Below are positions 34,749-49,800 of a DNA stretch of 64,000 nt, one piece after another (the first letter of the stretch is position 1; each line of letters opens with the position of its first letter). This DNA is from Acestrorhynchus altus. Taxonomy: Eukaryota > Chordata > Actinopteri > Characiformes > Acestrorhynchidae. The DNA lies in NCBI GenBank assembly GCA_034509495.1, contig CM067521.1, forward strand, positions 15,846,991 to 15,910,990, written 5' to 3'. A model generated the notes under the pieces. It searched no databases, was not told the DNA's origin, and saw only the letters and a program-made list of their open reading frames with translations. Both the position numbers and the translations under genes were made by a program.

Positions 34749-37700
34749 ATGAAGGGTCTGAAGGCTGTGTTTTGGAAGACTAAACTCGGACTCGTCGGGT
34801 TTTTGCTTAAAGGCGTAAATAAAGCTGCCCTCCTCGGTGGAGCCCCGGCGTGGAGCCGGAGGGGTTTCAGAAGCGGCTGCAGGAGCGGACTTCACCTCAG
34901 CAGAGACAGAGCGGTCTGCGGGGAGCTGCTGCCGCCTGCGTCTGCGCCTGCGTCTGCGTGAGTGTACACGCTTTAACCCTCTGCTGAAGTGCTCACACTC
35001 TCCTCACTACGATTTACTGCTTATTTAAGCTTTGTGAAAAACAAACAAACAGCCTGACCAGCTCTAACTGGTTACATTGGTTGACAAGCTTAGTTTTTGA
35101 CCAACACAAGGTGTGTTATCATTGGAGTTTGATGGTTTACAAGCACAGTCAAACTGACCAAGCTAGAAAACCAGTATGACTAAGCATTACCAAGCTGGTC
35201 GACCACTATGACCAGCAAAATCCTAACTGGTTAACCAGTATGACCAGCAAGACCAAACTGGTCAGTCAGCATGACCAGCAAAATCCAAAATGGTCGACCA
35301 GTATGACAAAGCATTACCAAGCTGGTCGACCACTATGACCAGCAAAATCCAAACTGGTTAACCAGCATGACCAGCAAGACCAAACTGATTGACCAGTATG
35401 ACCAAAATATAATCATACACATAATACACTCCGCTGGTCAAGAGTTGGTTAATAAGCTAGCTCACCAGCATAGGTTATGTTGCATAGGCTGCTTACACCA
35501 TCCTTAACTGGTCCAGTTAAAGCTGGTCTTGAGCTGGATTTTTCAGTAGAGACTGGTGTTAAAAGTGACAGGTCATTAGAAGAGAGTAAAAAATTGGGTT
35601 TACGCAGACGATCATCAGATGGACACATTTCCTTTCCACTGTGATGGTCACATACATGTGTACAGTCTGTTTATGGTATGAATGGAAGTAAATCTGGACT
35701 GGAAGTAGAAGTTCTTCAAGATAGGATTATTCTTAGAAAAATATCTCCTTTCAAAGTTTCCAACTTGATGCCCCAGTGACACTGCCCAGTTGAAATTCTG
35801 TTTATAGTTTGATCTCTGTTAATAAGTCATGTTATGTAAGTTAATAGTCTACTGATTAATTTCTTACTACACAGTGTGAGAAGAAATGAAGGCCTTTTCT
35901 CAGGACTGGAAGATCTGCTCTTCTACACCATCACTGCCGGAGAGGATAGGGTCCCCATTTCTCATTTCATTGCTGTGAGTTTTAATTTCACTTTAGATGT
36001 TGTGTTTATTTGGGTTTCCATACATAGGAAAGTAAAACTAAACCTCCAGGATTGGACCTTTTGCACATGCAATTGTTCAGATGAATGTCGAATATAGTTC
36101 ACATTAGGTAGTGGGAACAGCTTAAAGCCTGCTGACAAAATCATATTTGGGCCACTCTCCTGCTGTGTAAACATGGTCAAAAAGTGTAGTGTAGTATTAC
36201 AGTGTTGTGTGGTATTTTAAATGTACATTTAGTGGTAAAGCATAATGCTGATCATCTGGGAGCTGTAATAGCTAGAGAGGCTCATTTGCTTTTATTTGTT
36301 TCCTTTTTTAGGATCCCCATTATCTGCTTTCTCAATTGCCACTTCTTCCTGAAGTCTGATATATATATATATATATTATAAAAGACAATAGCAATCAATG
36401 AAAAAACACCACATGTTAAAAAAACAGCAACAAAATAACAAAAAAGAAACTAAACAAAATACATACAAATACAAAAAAATAGAAAGTAACAGTAGATTTG
36501 TTCTAAAATGACAGATCTTAATTCATCATTTAATCATGTTTTTATACTTTTATACTGCATAACAGGTCTTAAATTATTCATGATAGAAACCAGACCCTTG
36601 TCCTCCATGGATTATTTCATTATAACTTCATTCATAATATAATAATCTATGGAGGACCAGGATCTGGTTCCTGTCATGAATAATGTAAGAACTGTTCTGC
36701 AGTACAAAACTGATTGATGGAAATAAGAAATGGGATAAAACGCTCAATAAATATAAACCAATTCAGGACACATCTAAAGGGATTAAGGTTTAGTTAGCTT
36801 CAAATGTGTTTTAGATTTGATAAACTGAAGAATCATTTATATTTTGATCATGTGCATGCAGACCTACAGTTTTCAAGAAATGGTGTAAAACAGTACGAAT
36901 GCTTATTAATAATTACAATTTCACAGCTTATTTGTATGTTATTTGTAAGTGCCAAGAGTTGAATCAAAATCAAAGCCTCAAAGTGGCTTAAAATAGACTG
37001 TGCATGAATTTCCTTTACCCCAAATGTGGTGCTTAGCTAAGACATGTTTGTTATTACTTGACATGGTGCATGTGTGATAGTTTAGGTTTTACAATGCTAA
37101 CAGATTGAGGGTTTTATGGTGTTTAAGGTCATGAATTAATACCCAAGTCAACATTTTCTAACAGGTGTAAATGAGTATGTACAGTATCAACATATGTAAA
37201 ACGAGTTGATATTGAGAGTCTTTTAATACTCTCATTGTGCTGTCATGTATGGAAAATGTCTTGGAAAACAGGAAGTGTTTAAGACTGTTGTATTAAACTT
37301 TATAATTCCCAGAGAAAGCTGTATAGTTATGTTGGACTTCTGCTAACACTTCTGTGTCACTTAGGCCATTAAAAGCACTGGCTTGCTAACTTCTGATCCT
37401 CGTCTTCGAGACTGCATGGAGAAGCTGCGCCAAGCGGTGCGAGAATCGACTGGCGAAGTAATGATGGATCGGGAGTTGTTCCGCAAGTAAGTGCTCCGAA
37501 AGGCCTGCTTTGTTGGTCTCACGCTTGTGTACTCGTCACACTGGATTGATGGAGCAGAGCTATTATTAACCTCACAGCATTCCACTCTTAGTACTCTTAC
37601 TGGCTCTGTCTGGTGCTGAGCTGCTGAGGTCCTGGATTCACAGTGCAGTGGAGTTGTATTACAATGAGGTTTGTATCTGCACACAGACAGGGAGTGCATT

Positions 37701-39023
37701 TGTTAGATGACCAGAATGGGGCAGGATTGCTGGATAAATAGATTGACGACAGCTGCTTTGGTCCTCTGGCACTAGGCTGACTCACGTGTACACGCACACA
37801 CACACACAGCGTTGTACTACACATTGACAGAGTGCATTACTGTTGATAAACGGGGCCTAATGACCTGAATATGACAAGTATAAAAATAAACATGCATCAG
37901 TAGGTTTAGATGGAGAATTTGGAGAGTGTAGAATAAGAACTTCACTTTAATCTAAATTTGATTACAGGCTCTTGTACCGTAGATGGTATAGTATTGAAGC
38001 TCTAACTTTGGCCCACTTTTGAATTTAAAACATAAAGCTTTTTATTGTTTTCTTGCACTGTATTACTGCATTTTCAGTTCAGAACAATGGAAGAATTTTG
38101 ATTTCATTCATTCAAAACAAACCTCTATTTTTTTTCCCTTTGTCTCATAAAGCAGGTGGCGTAAAGGTCTGCCATCAGCTTTCACTCACAGCATCCGAAT
38201 GCTTTGTTTTTAATAATGCTTCAACCAACCTCCATGTTCATGCCAGTTTTTGACAGCTAATTTTTAATAATGCTCTTATCAGCCTCAGTGTTGCTGTTGT
38301 TTTCTGACCCATGCTGCATTTGTGTATGTGCATTCTGTGCACTCTGCCGTGTCATGTTTTTTGCTCATGTTGTCTGATTTAATGTGAAATGTTAGGTGTA
38401 AAAGGGTCAGACTGACTGGTGAACCTCTGTCTGTGCATGAGATGGGTTTTTAGAGGCTGTGTGGTAAGAGATATCGTCAGCTTTACAAAAATGTCCCTTA
38501 CATATTTTTTAAACAAAAAAGTTGTACTATAAAATAGGATGGGTAATTCAATTATTAATAATGTTTGATTAAAATTCTTTGCATCCAAGCGTTGATTAAT
38601 CCAGAAACTATATATTGTTCACCCAGTTTCACACAGATGACTGCACAACAATCTAGGTAATGTTTACAAGTCATTTGATTGCACTGAGTGAAAATTGGAG
38701 GAAGAGAACATAGTGAGTGGCAAACAAAAGAGACACATTTTGAATTCGTTTTGAAGCCGAATAAATAAAAGCTCTGCAGTATTAGCCTACCGCATGGTAT
38801 CAACCTCACAGTATTTCAGCACATAGCATCCAGTCTATGCTTGCAGACCACAGAGTAGGCTCCATACAAAGTAACATTAACATTAGCATTTAGCAAAAAT
38901 CAGTGTGATTGCTCGTTGAGATGACTGCTCGTAGTGCATGTACTTCGATTATGGCTGTATATAATGACCATTTAAGGAAGTAATCCAGTGTCATAGTCAT
39001 CTGCATAGGTTTGGATAAGTGAG

Positions 39024-39082
<59 letters not shown>

Positions 39083-42000
39083 CAACAACAACAACAATCA
39101 GACAATCAGGTTGTAAGTAACATTTGGAGCTCAAAATGCACCAATACATTACAGCAAATATATTCAGATTCAAGTCAGCAACATAGTAAATAAATGTTCA
39201 GTAGCCAGTCTTACAGTATGATATTTAGGTCTAACAACATATTAATAATACTGACTACAATTTTACTTTTTACATCATCCATATGTACACTACCAGTCAA
39301 AAGTTTTAGAATATGCAATATTGTTTCTGAAAATTTTCACTGATAGTGTATGTAGGGGCATGTTGTTAATCAAGAGATCTCATCACAGGACCATGAATTG
39401 ATTTGTTTTACCACAACACAATTAGACCACTGTCTATTTCTTTTTCTGTGTACCTTGTTAGCCTTCTTTCACTGCAGTGATCATTCTCAGCACTGCAGTG
39501 ACTGAGTGTAGGAACAAGGAAGTGGTCATAATGTTGTGGTTGATTGTAATCCAGTAATAGAGACAGTCATCCTGCTGAGATGTGAACTCTTGATTGACAA
39601 CATGCCTCTGCTGAATATATGTACAGTATCGGTCAAACATTTCAGAGCCCATATTGGGTGTTCTAAAACTTTTGACTGTTTGTGTGTGTGTGAATTATAC
39701 ATGTACAGTTCATCCAGTAAGTATTCACAGTGCTTCACTTTTTGCACATTTTGTCACAGCTTTATTGTGAAATGTATTAAATAAAATTTTCCCTCAAAAT
39801 TCTTCACACAATATTCCACAATGAGAGTGTGTTTGGTTTGATTTTCTTTTTAATTTATAAAAAAATAAAATATGTATGGAAGTATTCACAGCCTTTGACA
39901 TACTCAAAATTGACCTCAGGTGCTTCTGATTTCCACTGATTATCCTTCAGATGTTTCTACAGCTTGATTGGACATCCATGGTAGAGTCAGGTGATTTGGA
40001 AAGGTACACATCTGTATGTAAGACAAGATAATCCTTTCTTAGTCCAGCAGGGGGAATTTCACATTGTTACAGCAGCAAAGGGGTAGCAAGGCACTCAGTA
40101 CTTGATATAAAGTATGGTATAGTATATACAGTACAGTTTCCACAATATTAACATTATAACATAAAAACATATACAGATAAATCACACATAATTGCAGTGG
40201 GGAGATGGAAGACGTATTGCACATTATGTTGTATTGAAAAAGTCTAATAATTTTGGACTTTGTGGTCTGCTGAGAGCATCAGAAGGATTGTGGTAGAGGG
40301 GCCTTAGTCAGGGAGGTGACCAAGAAACCACTGGTCACTCAGCTTCAACATTGCTCTGTGAAGAGAGGTGAACCTTTCAGTGGAACGACCATTTCTGCAG
40401 CACTCCACCAATCAGGCCTGTATGGTAGAGTGGCTAGATGGAAGCCACTCCTCAGTGAAAGGCCCATGACAGCCCATCTGGAGGACTCTCAGACCATGAG
40501 AACCTGATGACCATTAAAAGCACAAAAATTGATTGATGACACAAAAATTTAATTCTTTGGCCTCAATACCAAGTGTCATTTGTGGAGGAAACCAGGCACT
40601 GCTCATCACCTGGCTCATACCATTCCTTCAGTGAAACATGGTGGTGGCAGCAAAGAAGAATGGGAGAAATTTCTTAAGAGCAGGTGTGCCAAAGTTTTAG
40701 CGTAATACTAATACAGACTTGAGGCTGTAATTGCTGCCAAAGGTGCTTCAACAAAGTATTGTGAGTACTTGAATAATTGTGAAAACAAAGCTGTGTTTTA
40801 TTTTAAATAAATTTGCAAAGATTTCAAACAAACATCTCACTTCGTCATTTTTGGATATTGTGTGTAGAATTTTGAGGGGAAATGAATTTAATACTTGTAA
40901 GGCTGTAACATAAAATATACACACATTAATTATGTGACAGTATTTGTTTGATTACTTGAATAATCAAAGGAATGATCGGTAGAATACTGTTACTAAAATA
41001 ACTGATAGCTGCAGTCCTACTATATACTTTATTGCAAAATTAATAATTATAAAAATAATAATTCTGATTTTATTGTTTTTATGTCAGATGTGTGGGTGGA
41101 AACATCGTCCTGTTGTCCCAGGCTTTTAAGAAGAAGTTTATAATTCCTGAGTTTGAAGGATTTATTGCCATAATAAACCATATTTACGACAGGGCTAAAC
41201 TGGAGGAAGATGGACAAGTAAGTAATTTCAGGAAGGATGAACATTATTCTTTAAACTTGCATTCCATATCATTTGCTAGTAGGGCTGGGTGATTTGAAAA
41301 AAATATTACACCAATCCTCAATACAATAGTTGCACCCAAAATAAATCAACTGATTGCAGTCCATGATCTCATTGTATTTTTAAAATGTTATGTTAATTGG
41401 GTCTTGCAACTAGTGGCCCTACCTTTTTTTGAATGCACATATTCCAACCGGATAATGATTATCCACATACTGCTGTCGTCTCAAGTGCTTTAAGTGCTCA
41501 AGTTCAATCCCTGATTGAAAACACATGGCGTGCTTTTGGACATGCTATCAACATTCCAGCCAATACTGTAAAAAAAGGTGAGAATATTCAAGCTGCATGG
41601 GATGGATTTCAGGACACCATTAGGAACCTGTACAGGTCCATTCTGAGACGTCTGACATGTAACACCTGACACCATATTGAGAGACACTACTTCTGTATGT
41701 GTAGCTCAATAAATCTTGCACATATCACATATTTAATCATTTATTGTTCTTGGTAACTTTAATATTTTTTCTGAGTAGCTTATGGGGGCAACTATTTGTG
41801 CAACTGTTTGTACTAAAAGACAGATATTTACAACAATTTGTAACAATAATCTGGACTTGTAACACTGTATTACATGGAAATTGGTCAGTTGGTCAGTGTC
41901 TTTGAGCACTGACTGCAAAAATCACAGTCTATAATATTAACTTAATTTATCATGAAATTATAAAATATTATAATTCCCATTTCTGTTTGCGACAATAAAA

Positions 42001-43838
42001 TTTGCTTTTTTGTGTCAGGTAGCAAATTATATTCCTCACCTTGCAAAGTTCAACCCTGATCTATGGGGGATGTCACTGTGCACAGTGGATGGTCAGAGGT
42101 AAAAAGATGCTTTTATATTTTTTTTTTACCTGTGTCACTGATGTTCAAATTATTGAATATATTCTCCCTAAACCCCACATGGATCAACATGTGGAATTGG
42201 AGCTTTCTGTGTGCTTATGTATTTCATTTTATATGAAGTTCCAAGCTGCCCTTATTATTGCATTTACTGTCATACATTCAGAACACGATTTACAGTGTGA
42301 TAAAAACACTCCTCATCAGAGAAAGATTAAAGGAAAACTAACTTATGCAACCTGTTTGATTCCAAAAAACTGACAAGGTGTGACTATTGTAGAAGGAAAT
42401 AAGACTGATTCTGGAACATTATTCTGTCTCTTAAAAGGCATTCAGCAGGAGACACCAAGGTGCCATTTTGCCTGCAGTCATGTGTGAAGCCACTGGAGTA
42501 TGCAGTAGCTGTACATGAGCATGGAACTGAACATGTGCACCGCTTTGTAGGAAAAGAGCCTAGTGGGTTAAAGTTCAACATGCTGTCCCTCGATGAAGAT
42601 GGTGAGAACACTTTTTGTCGATGTCAGTAATAATAATAATATCAGAAGAAAGTGTCCTTTACTCTAACATCCCTACTTAGTGAAAACAATGAGAATTTAG
42701 CACTATGCAAATCAGTCATGTCACATTGTCAAGTTTTTTTTATTCATGTAAATTGGCATTTTGTGTATAAATAAATATTGCATAATAGAAATAATATTAT
42801 ATAATAGTTTGAGTAAGCATGCACAACACAGTAGCTGATAATTCTGTGTCATTAACAGGAATATTGCTGGTTCAAAACCCCAGCAGAGCAACAAATAATG
42901 TTCAACAAATTCTAATGTTTCTGTCCTTCACTTGGAAAATCGTCAGGTAGAATTTCAGTATTCTCTCCATTTATTATTAGCACATTGTTCTCTCTACAGA
43001 TTAAACAAGGTGTTGTTAAATGTTTGGTCCTGTTTGACTGTACATGTGCTGCACATTGGCCTTGAAAAGGAGCAGTGTTTTTGCCATGACCTGCTTTGAA
43101 TAAACAAACATTTAGAAATGTATGTTTAAACAAGTGTATGATCATTTAACCATCACATACACAGCTATTCATTAATCTGACACTGTCACATTACAGGTTC
43201 CTGCACACAATAATCTCGTAGCTTTCAGCAAGGTGGTTATCTGCATTAACATGTGGGTTCTCTATTCTCAGATAAACCTCACAATCCAATGGTGAACGCT
43301 GGAGCAATTGTCATCAGCTCTCTTATCAAGGTAAACAGACATGCCTAGCATGCTTTGATTCTCATTGCTGTATGTCATCTGCTGCTGTTCAGTCACTGAT
43401 GTCAAAGTCAATCCCAGCACTGATGTGATGGAATAAAGCTGCTCTGCTGTATATCACCTCCGTCTCTGATACGGGTTTAATTTTTTAAATGTGGTATGTA
43501 TACTCACTCAGTGGCCACTTTGTTAGAAACTGTTACCTTGTAACTTCATCTTGATAGTGTACAGTTAAAGACTGTTGATACCCAATTGTGTTAGCCATAC
43601 TCTGACCTTTCAGAGGTAAGTTCCGACCACAGATATTTCTGGCTGTTTTCTGACATGCTCTCAAACCTAGCAGCGATACAGAGGTGTGTGGACACCCCAG
43701 CAATAACGGCTGTGTCTGATATACTCATAGCAACACCTACAACAGTTGTACCACTGTTGTACTAACATGGGTCTGCCAGCCAGTGAATACATTCAGTTAC
43801 TTTAAGTTTCACCCATTGCTGTAACAACACACACACGT

Positions 43839-43874
<36 letters not shown>

Positions 43875-46800
43875 CTTGTTTAGTCCTGTAAGGAAGCTTT
43901 GCCAATAGAATAGGACTTTCTGGAGCAGATAAACATTCACCCATGCCTAGGCATCGGCTATAGGGACATAAAGCCCCCCAGCACTGAGCTATAGAAAAGG
44001 CAAATTGTGTTCTCTGGAATGAAGGCGCTTCATCCTGTTTTTGGATGAGTTAGGGAGTTGGGGAAGAGATGAGGTGGTGATCATCCAAAATACGGACTTT
44101 AAAGTTGGTCTTGTTGCTGAATACACTAAAATCCTCACAGCATTTTCATATAACAAAACATAAACTGAAGAAATGTATTTTAAAAATAATTAGTAAAATT
44201 TATAGTAAATAATAATCAGAATGCAGTTTTCTTGAAAAGAAAGGGTTCAGACGCTACAGATGTTACTGTTTAAAATGCCTAAAATTAGAATCAGGTGCAG
44301 CAAACCAGCTGCAAATTGTTAGACCATCATTAGAAAGGGCAGATGCAGAGAGCTCTCTGTGGCCTTCAGAAAGAAGGTTGTAGATGCATATGAATCTGGG
44401 AAGGGATTTAAAAAGACAAAACAAATAGAAACTAGACAGACCCGGACTTCAGAAACAATGTTTTGTTTGGAAAGGTAAATCCAAAGCTGAATTCTTTGGA
44501 CAATTACAAAAGACATGTTTGGCACAGACCAAACAGTATTTGAGCACGAGAACCTCATACCAACTGTGAAGCATGGTGGAAATTTCATGGTTTTGGGATG
44601 CTTTGCTGCAGGAAGTCCTGTCCATCATGGAAACCACTATGAAATCTTCATTGTATCAAGGGGGCTTGAGGAAAATGTAAGATTGTCTGTATAAAGGCTG
44701 ACACTGAAACTTTACATAGCTGAAAGTACTCTGCATGGAGGAGTGGGAAAGACATTCTTACAATTGATGTCAAAGACTGGTTGATGGTTATAGGAAACAT
44801 CTAACTGATATTATTTCAGTCATGAAGATCATGTTCATATGTTGAAATACCGGTATGTTAAAAAAGTAAAAGGTCTTCATAGGAACTTTTTTCACACATG
44901 TAGTGTAATTTTATACCTTTGTCCAATATACTATAAAAAAGTTTGTATATCTTAAAGTTTGTGTTCATAATGTCATGATGTGTAATGAATATATATGTAT
45001 ATGACAGTTATTTTCACCTGCGCTTGTTGCATAATATTAAGAAATAGTTCAGTGAACTCTCAAAAAGTCCTAGAGCTGTAGACCAAGAACCATTTAAGGA
45101 ACTTTAAGTCTTTTTAATTCTTTATTAGTTGCAAATTTCTAGCAACAAAATCATTTTCTCATATTTTCATCCATTTTAAGTGAAATACATCTGAATACTT
45201 TTGCTAAATATCAGTTTGGTTCTAACAGCATACAGACCATTAGTCCAAAGTCCTGCTCTCTGTAAACAGTGTAGACCGTATTGATCCTCCTCAGAAGCTG
45301 GACACTCTTTGAAGTTAAGTAATAGATTAAGTAATAAATAAATGTTCAACAAACGCCTGCAGCAGGAATTTTCCGATCTGCTGGGTAGTAAATATGGACA
45401 AATTGTGCTAAGGTTTGCTCTTTCTTTTAGAGTAAATGTCTGCTGAAGATATTAGATAAAATCTTTTTTTAAAACCCTTGATTTTGGAAGAAACAATAAA
45501 TAGCTAGGTGTCCCAGTACTTTTGTTTATAGTGTATGATAAATGAGCTTTGTTCTGAAAGGTGTCTGGGTACTCTTGCACATGCAGTGTACTATAGTATA
45601 GAATACAAGAGATGGAGATGGAGAAGATGGAGAGCTCTCCAGGCCCTGCTTCAACAACCCAGCCCAGCATCATGACATGTCCACCTCCACGATTCACATT
45701 CTGTTCAAAACTTTAGTCTTGCCATGATGATTTTTTTTTTGACACCTCCCAAAGGATTCATTTGGCAGTTGTTTTAAATATTCTCCACTTGTCAGTTAGT
45801 GGATCTGTTTCAATTATTTTCTTCCCAAACTCATCTGCATCTACAGCCTTCTTTCTGAAGGCCTCAGAGAGCTGTTTGGATCTGTTTGGTACAATAAACC
45901 ATCAACTGAGTTTAATTTCACATCTAGACAGACATCTCAATTATTTACTCATTCTGTTTAACCACAGTTTATGATGTTATCTTACTAAAGAATGTTTTCC
46001 TTTTTCAGCCCAGAGCCAACAAAGCAGAGAAATTTGATTATGTAAGTTGCCTTGAAATAACTGACTGAAAGGCTTTTTCAGGGCTTATGGCTTGATAGAC
46101 AAGGCAAGATAGACTTGCTACTAAATATTTCTAATGTTTTTCTCCAGGTGATGGACTTTGTGAAGAAAATGGCAGGACTAGAATATGTTGGGTTCAGTAA
46201 TTCCACGTGAGTCTGTGCTTTTGTTGGGTTGTACAAGTGGTTTTCTGCTCAGTGCTGTTGGCATTGATTTTGTGTAATGTAATTTCTTTTTGAACAGGTT
46301 CCAATCAGAGAAAGAGACAGGTGACAGAAACTATGCAATCGGCTACTACCTCAAAGAGAAAAAGGTTTCATTTGTATTTGACTTGCCTTTGAAGTGCAAA
46401 CCATTCAGTGTAACGAGTATTTCTTACAGTCCTGTATTTGCATGCAGTGTTTTCCTCATGGGGCAGATATGATTGATGCTCTAGACTTTTACTTTCAGGT
46501 GAGTTTTTCAGCATCTTGCTATATTGTGTTTTTACTGCTATTTTATATGTACTCTTCCTTTTTCTCCACTAATAAATTTACTAAAATATATTATGCCAAC
46601 ACAATTAAGCTTTTCTCTTTTCACTTTTATGGCACTTACTTAATTGCTTTTGTTCTTGTTCGGCTTGTCTTTGTAATTTATATTTGTCATTTGATGCTGA
46701 TGTATTAATATATTGTTATTTATTTTATTCTTTTGTTTTTTGCTTTGTAAACCTAAAAGCTTATTATTAAGCCTTAATGAAAAAGAAAAGGAGTAGGTGC

Positions 46801-49800
46801 TCGCCAGAAGAATAATTGCTTATTATAAGCAAACACTGTTGATTAATAATGCACCTATCAGCTTTGCTCCATAGAGGTGACATGTGAGTCAGGCAGTGTA
46901 ATGGCAGCAACACTTGCTAATGGAGGTATCTGCCCCATCACCGGGGAGCGAGTCCTGAGCGCAGAAGCTGTGAGAAACACCCTGAGCCTCATGCACTCCT
47001 GTGGCATGTATGACTACTCTGGCCAGTTTGCCTTTCACGTAAGCCATGAGCTTGTTGATTAAACTTTGTTTTTCAACAAATTGAATAGATTTAGATGAAT
47101 GTGTCTGGAACTGGTGAACAGGATTTGCTCCAGTTTGTGTTTGGAGTTATTTCTGTTTACTGTGTAGGTTGGTACTTAAATTACCCCTTAATGTCTGTCA
47201 TTTTACTATACTGATTACATGTAATTAAGTATACTTAATTAATCGGATTTGATTTCCATCCTGTTACATTTGACAAGTTTGAGACTGCACTCAAATGATA
47301 AAAAAATAGATTAAATTTTAATTTTAAGTGTTTTTCATTTCCATAAATAAAAAATTCAGTAATACATTTTTATAAAACCATAAACTAAAATGTATTTTAA
47401 AAACAGCTTGCATTTTCTTGTGAGGAGAAAGTTAGGACCCCCACATTATTACTAATTAAAATGTTTAACATTAAAATAAGGTGCAGAATATCAGGTTGTA
47501 GATTTATGAGTCTGGGAAAATATATAAAAGATCTCTGAACCATTCCACTGTCTAATAAACAGTGGTGAACATTTTAAAATACTGCCAACATGGCCAGGTC
47601 AGTCCGTTCTAGCAAGTTCAGCAGGTGTGCAAGAAACAAACCCTCCCTTCAATCCAAAGTTGGATTATTTTGGCACAGTAACAGAAGACCAAACCAAACA
47701 CCATTTGAGCACAAGAACCTCATTGTAACTGTGAAGCATGGAGGTGGAAATGTCATGGTTTTGGGTTGCTTTGCTACAGCTCTCTATAATAGAATCTAGT
47801 GTGAGTTCTTCACTGTATCAGAAGGTGCTTGAGAAAAATGTGAGGCCAAAGTGAAGCTGAAGCAGAACTGGACCAAGTAACATGACAATGAACCAAACTG
47901 TTCCATTGAATCCACCAAGTAATGGCTCAAAAAGATGCTGTTGTACGATTTACAACTGGCTGGATAAACTTTCTTCTGGTCAATGTCAGAAGCTGGTAAA
48001 TGGTTATAAGCATCTGTTATTTCAGACAAAGGGGAAAGTATCATCTGTTAGGACATAGGGTGTCCTAATTTTTATTCAGTAGGAATTGGCATTCATTTAA
48101 AGTTAAGTAAATTATAAAATGAAATATACTGTGTTTTTGCAAAGGTGACACAACTCCATCACATACACACACATTTTCAATGACAAATTTATGTGCTCTT
48201 ATGTTTCATTCAGGTGGGATTACCTGCAAAGTCAGGGGTGTCAGGAGCAGTATTGTTAGTAGTGCCCAATGTGATGGGGGTCATGTGCTGGTCACCACCT
48301 TTGGACAAGGTGGGGAACAGTGTAAGGGGTATCTGGTTCTGTCAAGTGAGTTTAAAATCTGACTTGTCTTTTTTCATAGCAAGAATATTATTCATTCATA
48401 TCAGTGTTTTAGCTGAAGGCTGTGTGCCTTTGAGGTCTCACTAATCAGATTCATCAAACATCAACATTTCTGCAACACAGGAGCTGGTGTCCTTGTTCAA
48501 CTTCCATAATTATGACAATCTGAGACACTTTGTTAAGAAACAGGATCCACGACGCTGGTCTGGTGAAGACAGAGTAAGTCTCTAAACTCTTGACAATTAA
48601 ACTGTGACTGTAAACCTTTGATCAGCAGATGGCACTGTAGCACTATATTAGTGAATTGTCTGTATTTTTAAAAACTGAGCAAATTGTGTACTTGTTTGTC
48701 TTCATTTAGTTAGGTAATCCTCTGTAATGGGCATCATGATTACCTTATAGCCTCACAAAATGAAAACTAATTAAAGTATATACATTAAATGTAAAACATT
48801 TACAGTGTAGACATTATTCAGTCCTGTTTTTACTAATTATTTCAATTGGCAAATAAATTGACAGGATTACTGTGCCAAGATGACTTTTTTGTATTTTTCC
48901 ATGCTTATTTGTAGAGTTGAGGTACATCTAGTGATGGTCTCTACATAATTAAACAAGGATTCTGTTTAGTCACTTTCTTTCCTGCTAGATACAAACTGCA
49001 TTAAAGGAGTTATGTGCACTTTATGTATCCTTTAATCTGCACTCAGTCATTAAGGATCTTTCATATATAAAAATATATTAAAATGAATGAGTTACTGGAA
49101 AGTATTGAACTTTGATGTTACTTTCTCCAATTTCATTCTTTAATCAACCTCTTTTTAGAACAAGTCAGTGGTCAATGTAATGTTTGCAGCTCACAGTGGA
49201 GATGTTTCAGCCCTCAGGAGGTAATGCAGGGTTTGGCTGCCATAACTAGTAATAAAGCTCACTTTTAAATAGAATTGGGTGTGACTGCTACTGTTGCTAC
49301 TGCTGTTGTGCGTCTGTTTTCCTCAGGTTTGCTCTGTCGTCCATGGATCTGGACCAGAAGGACTATGACCGTCGTACAGCACTTCATGTTGCTGCTGCAG
49401 AAGGTTCAGACATGTTAATAACTAAACAACAAAACAACTGGCACTGTTAATTATGTTAGGAATTAAGAAATGTACTGATTAATTAATTGAGCAATAAACT
49501 TTACAGTTAGAAAGTAATGAAAAGGAAGGATTCTTGCTAAATAAACCATGTAGCACCATTTAAAATATTTGAATGAACTCATGAACTGCCTTTTAGCAGT
49601 GTTAAACATGACAGCCGTAATTTAAATATTACTGTATTGGTTAGTGATGTCCTTATCTGATGCAGTGTATTGGGATTGGGGCAAATTCTTATTTAAATGG
49701 ATCAGGTGTCTGCTATTTCACTCCCAGGCCAGTACGGAATCATTGTTTTAACCCTAATGTTCAGACCACCATCTAGTGTTTGCAATGCACTACTCATGGA

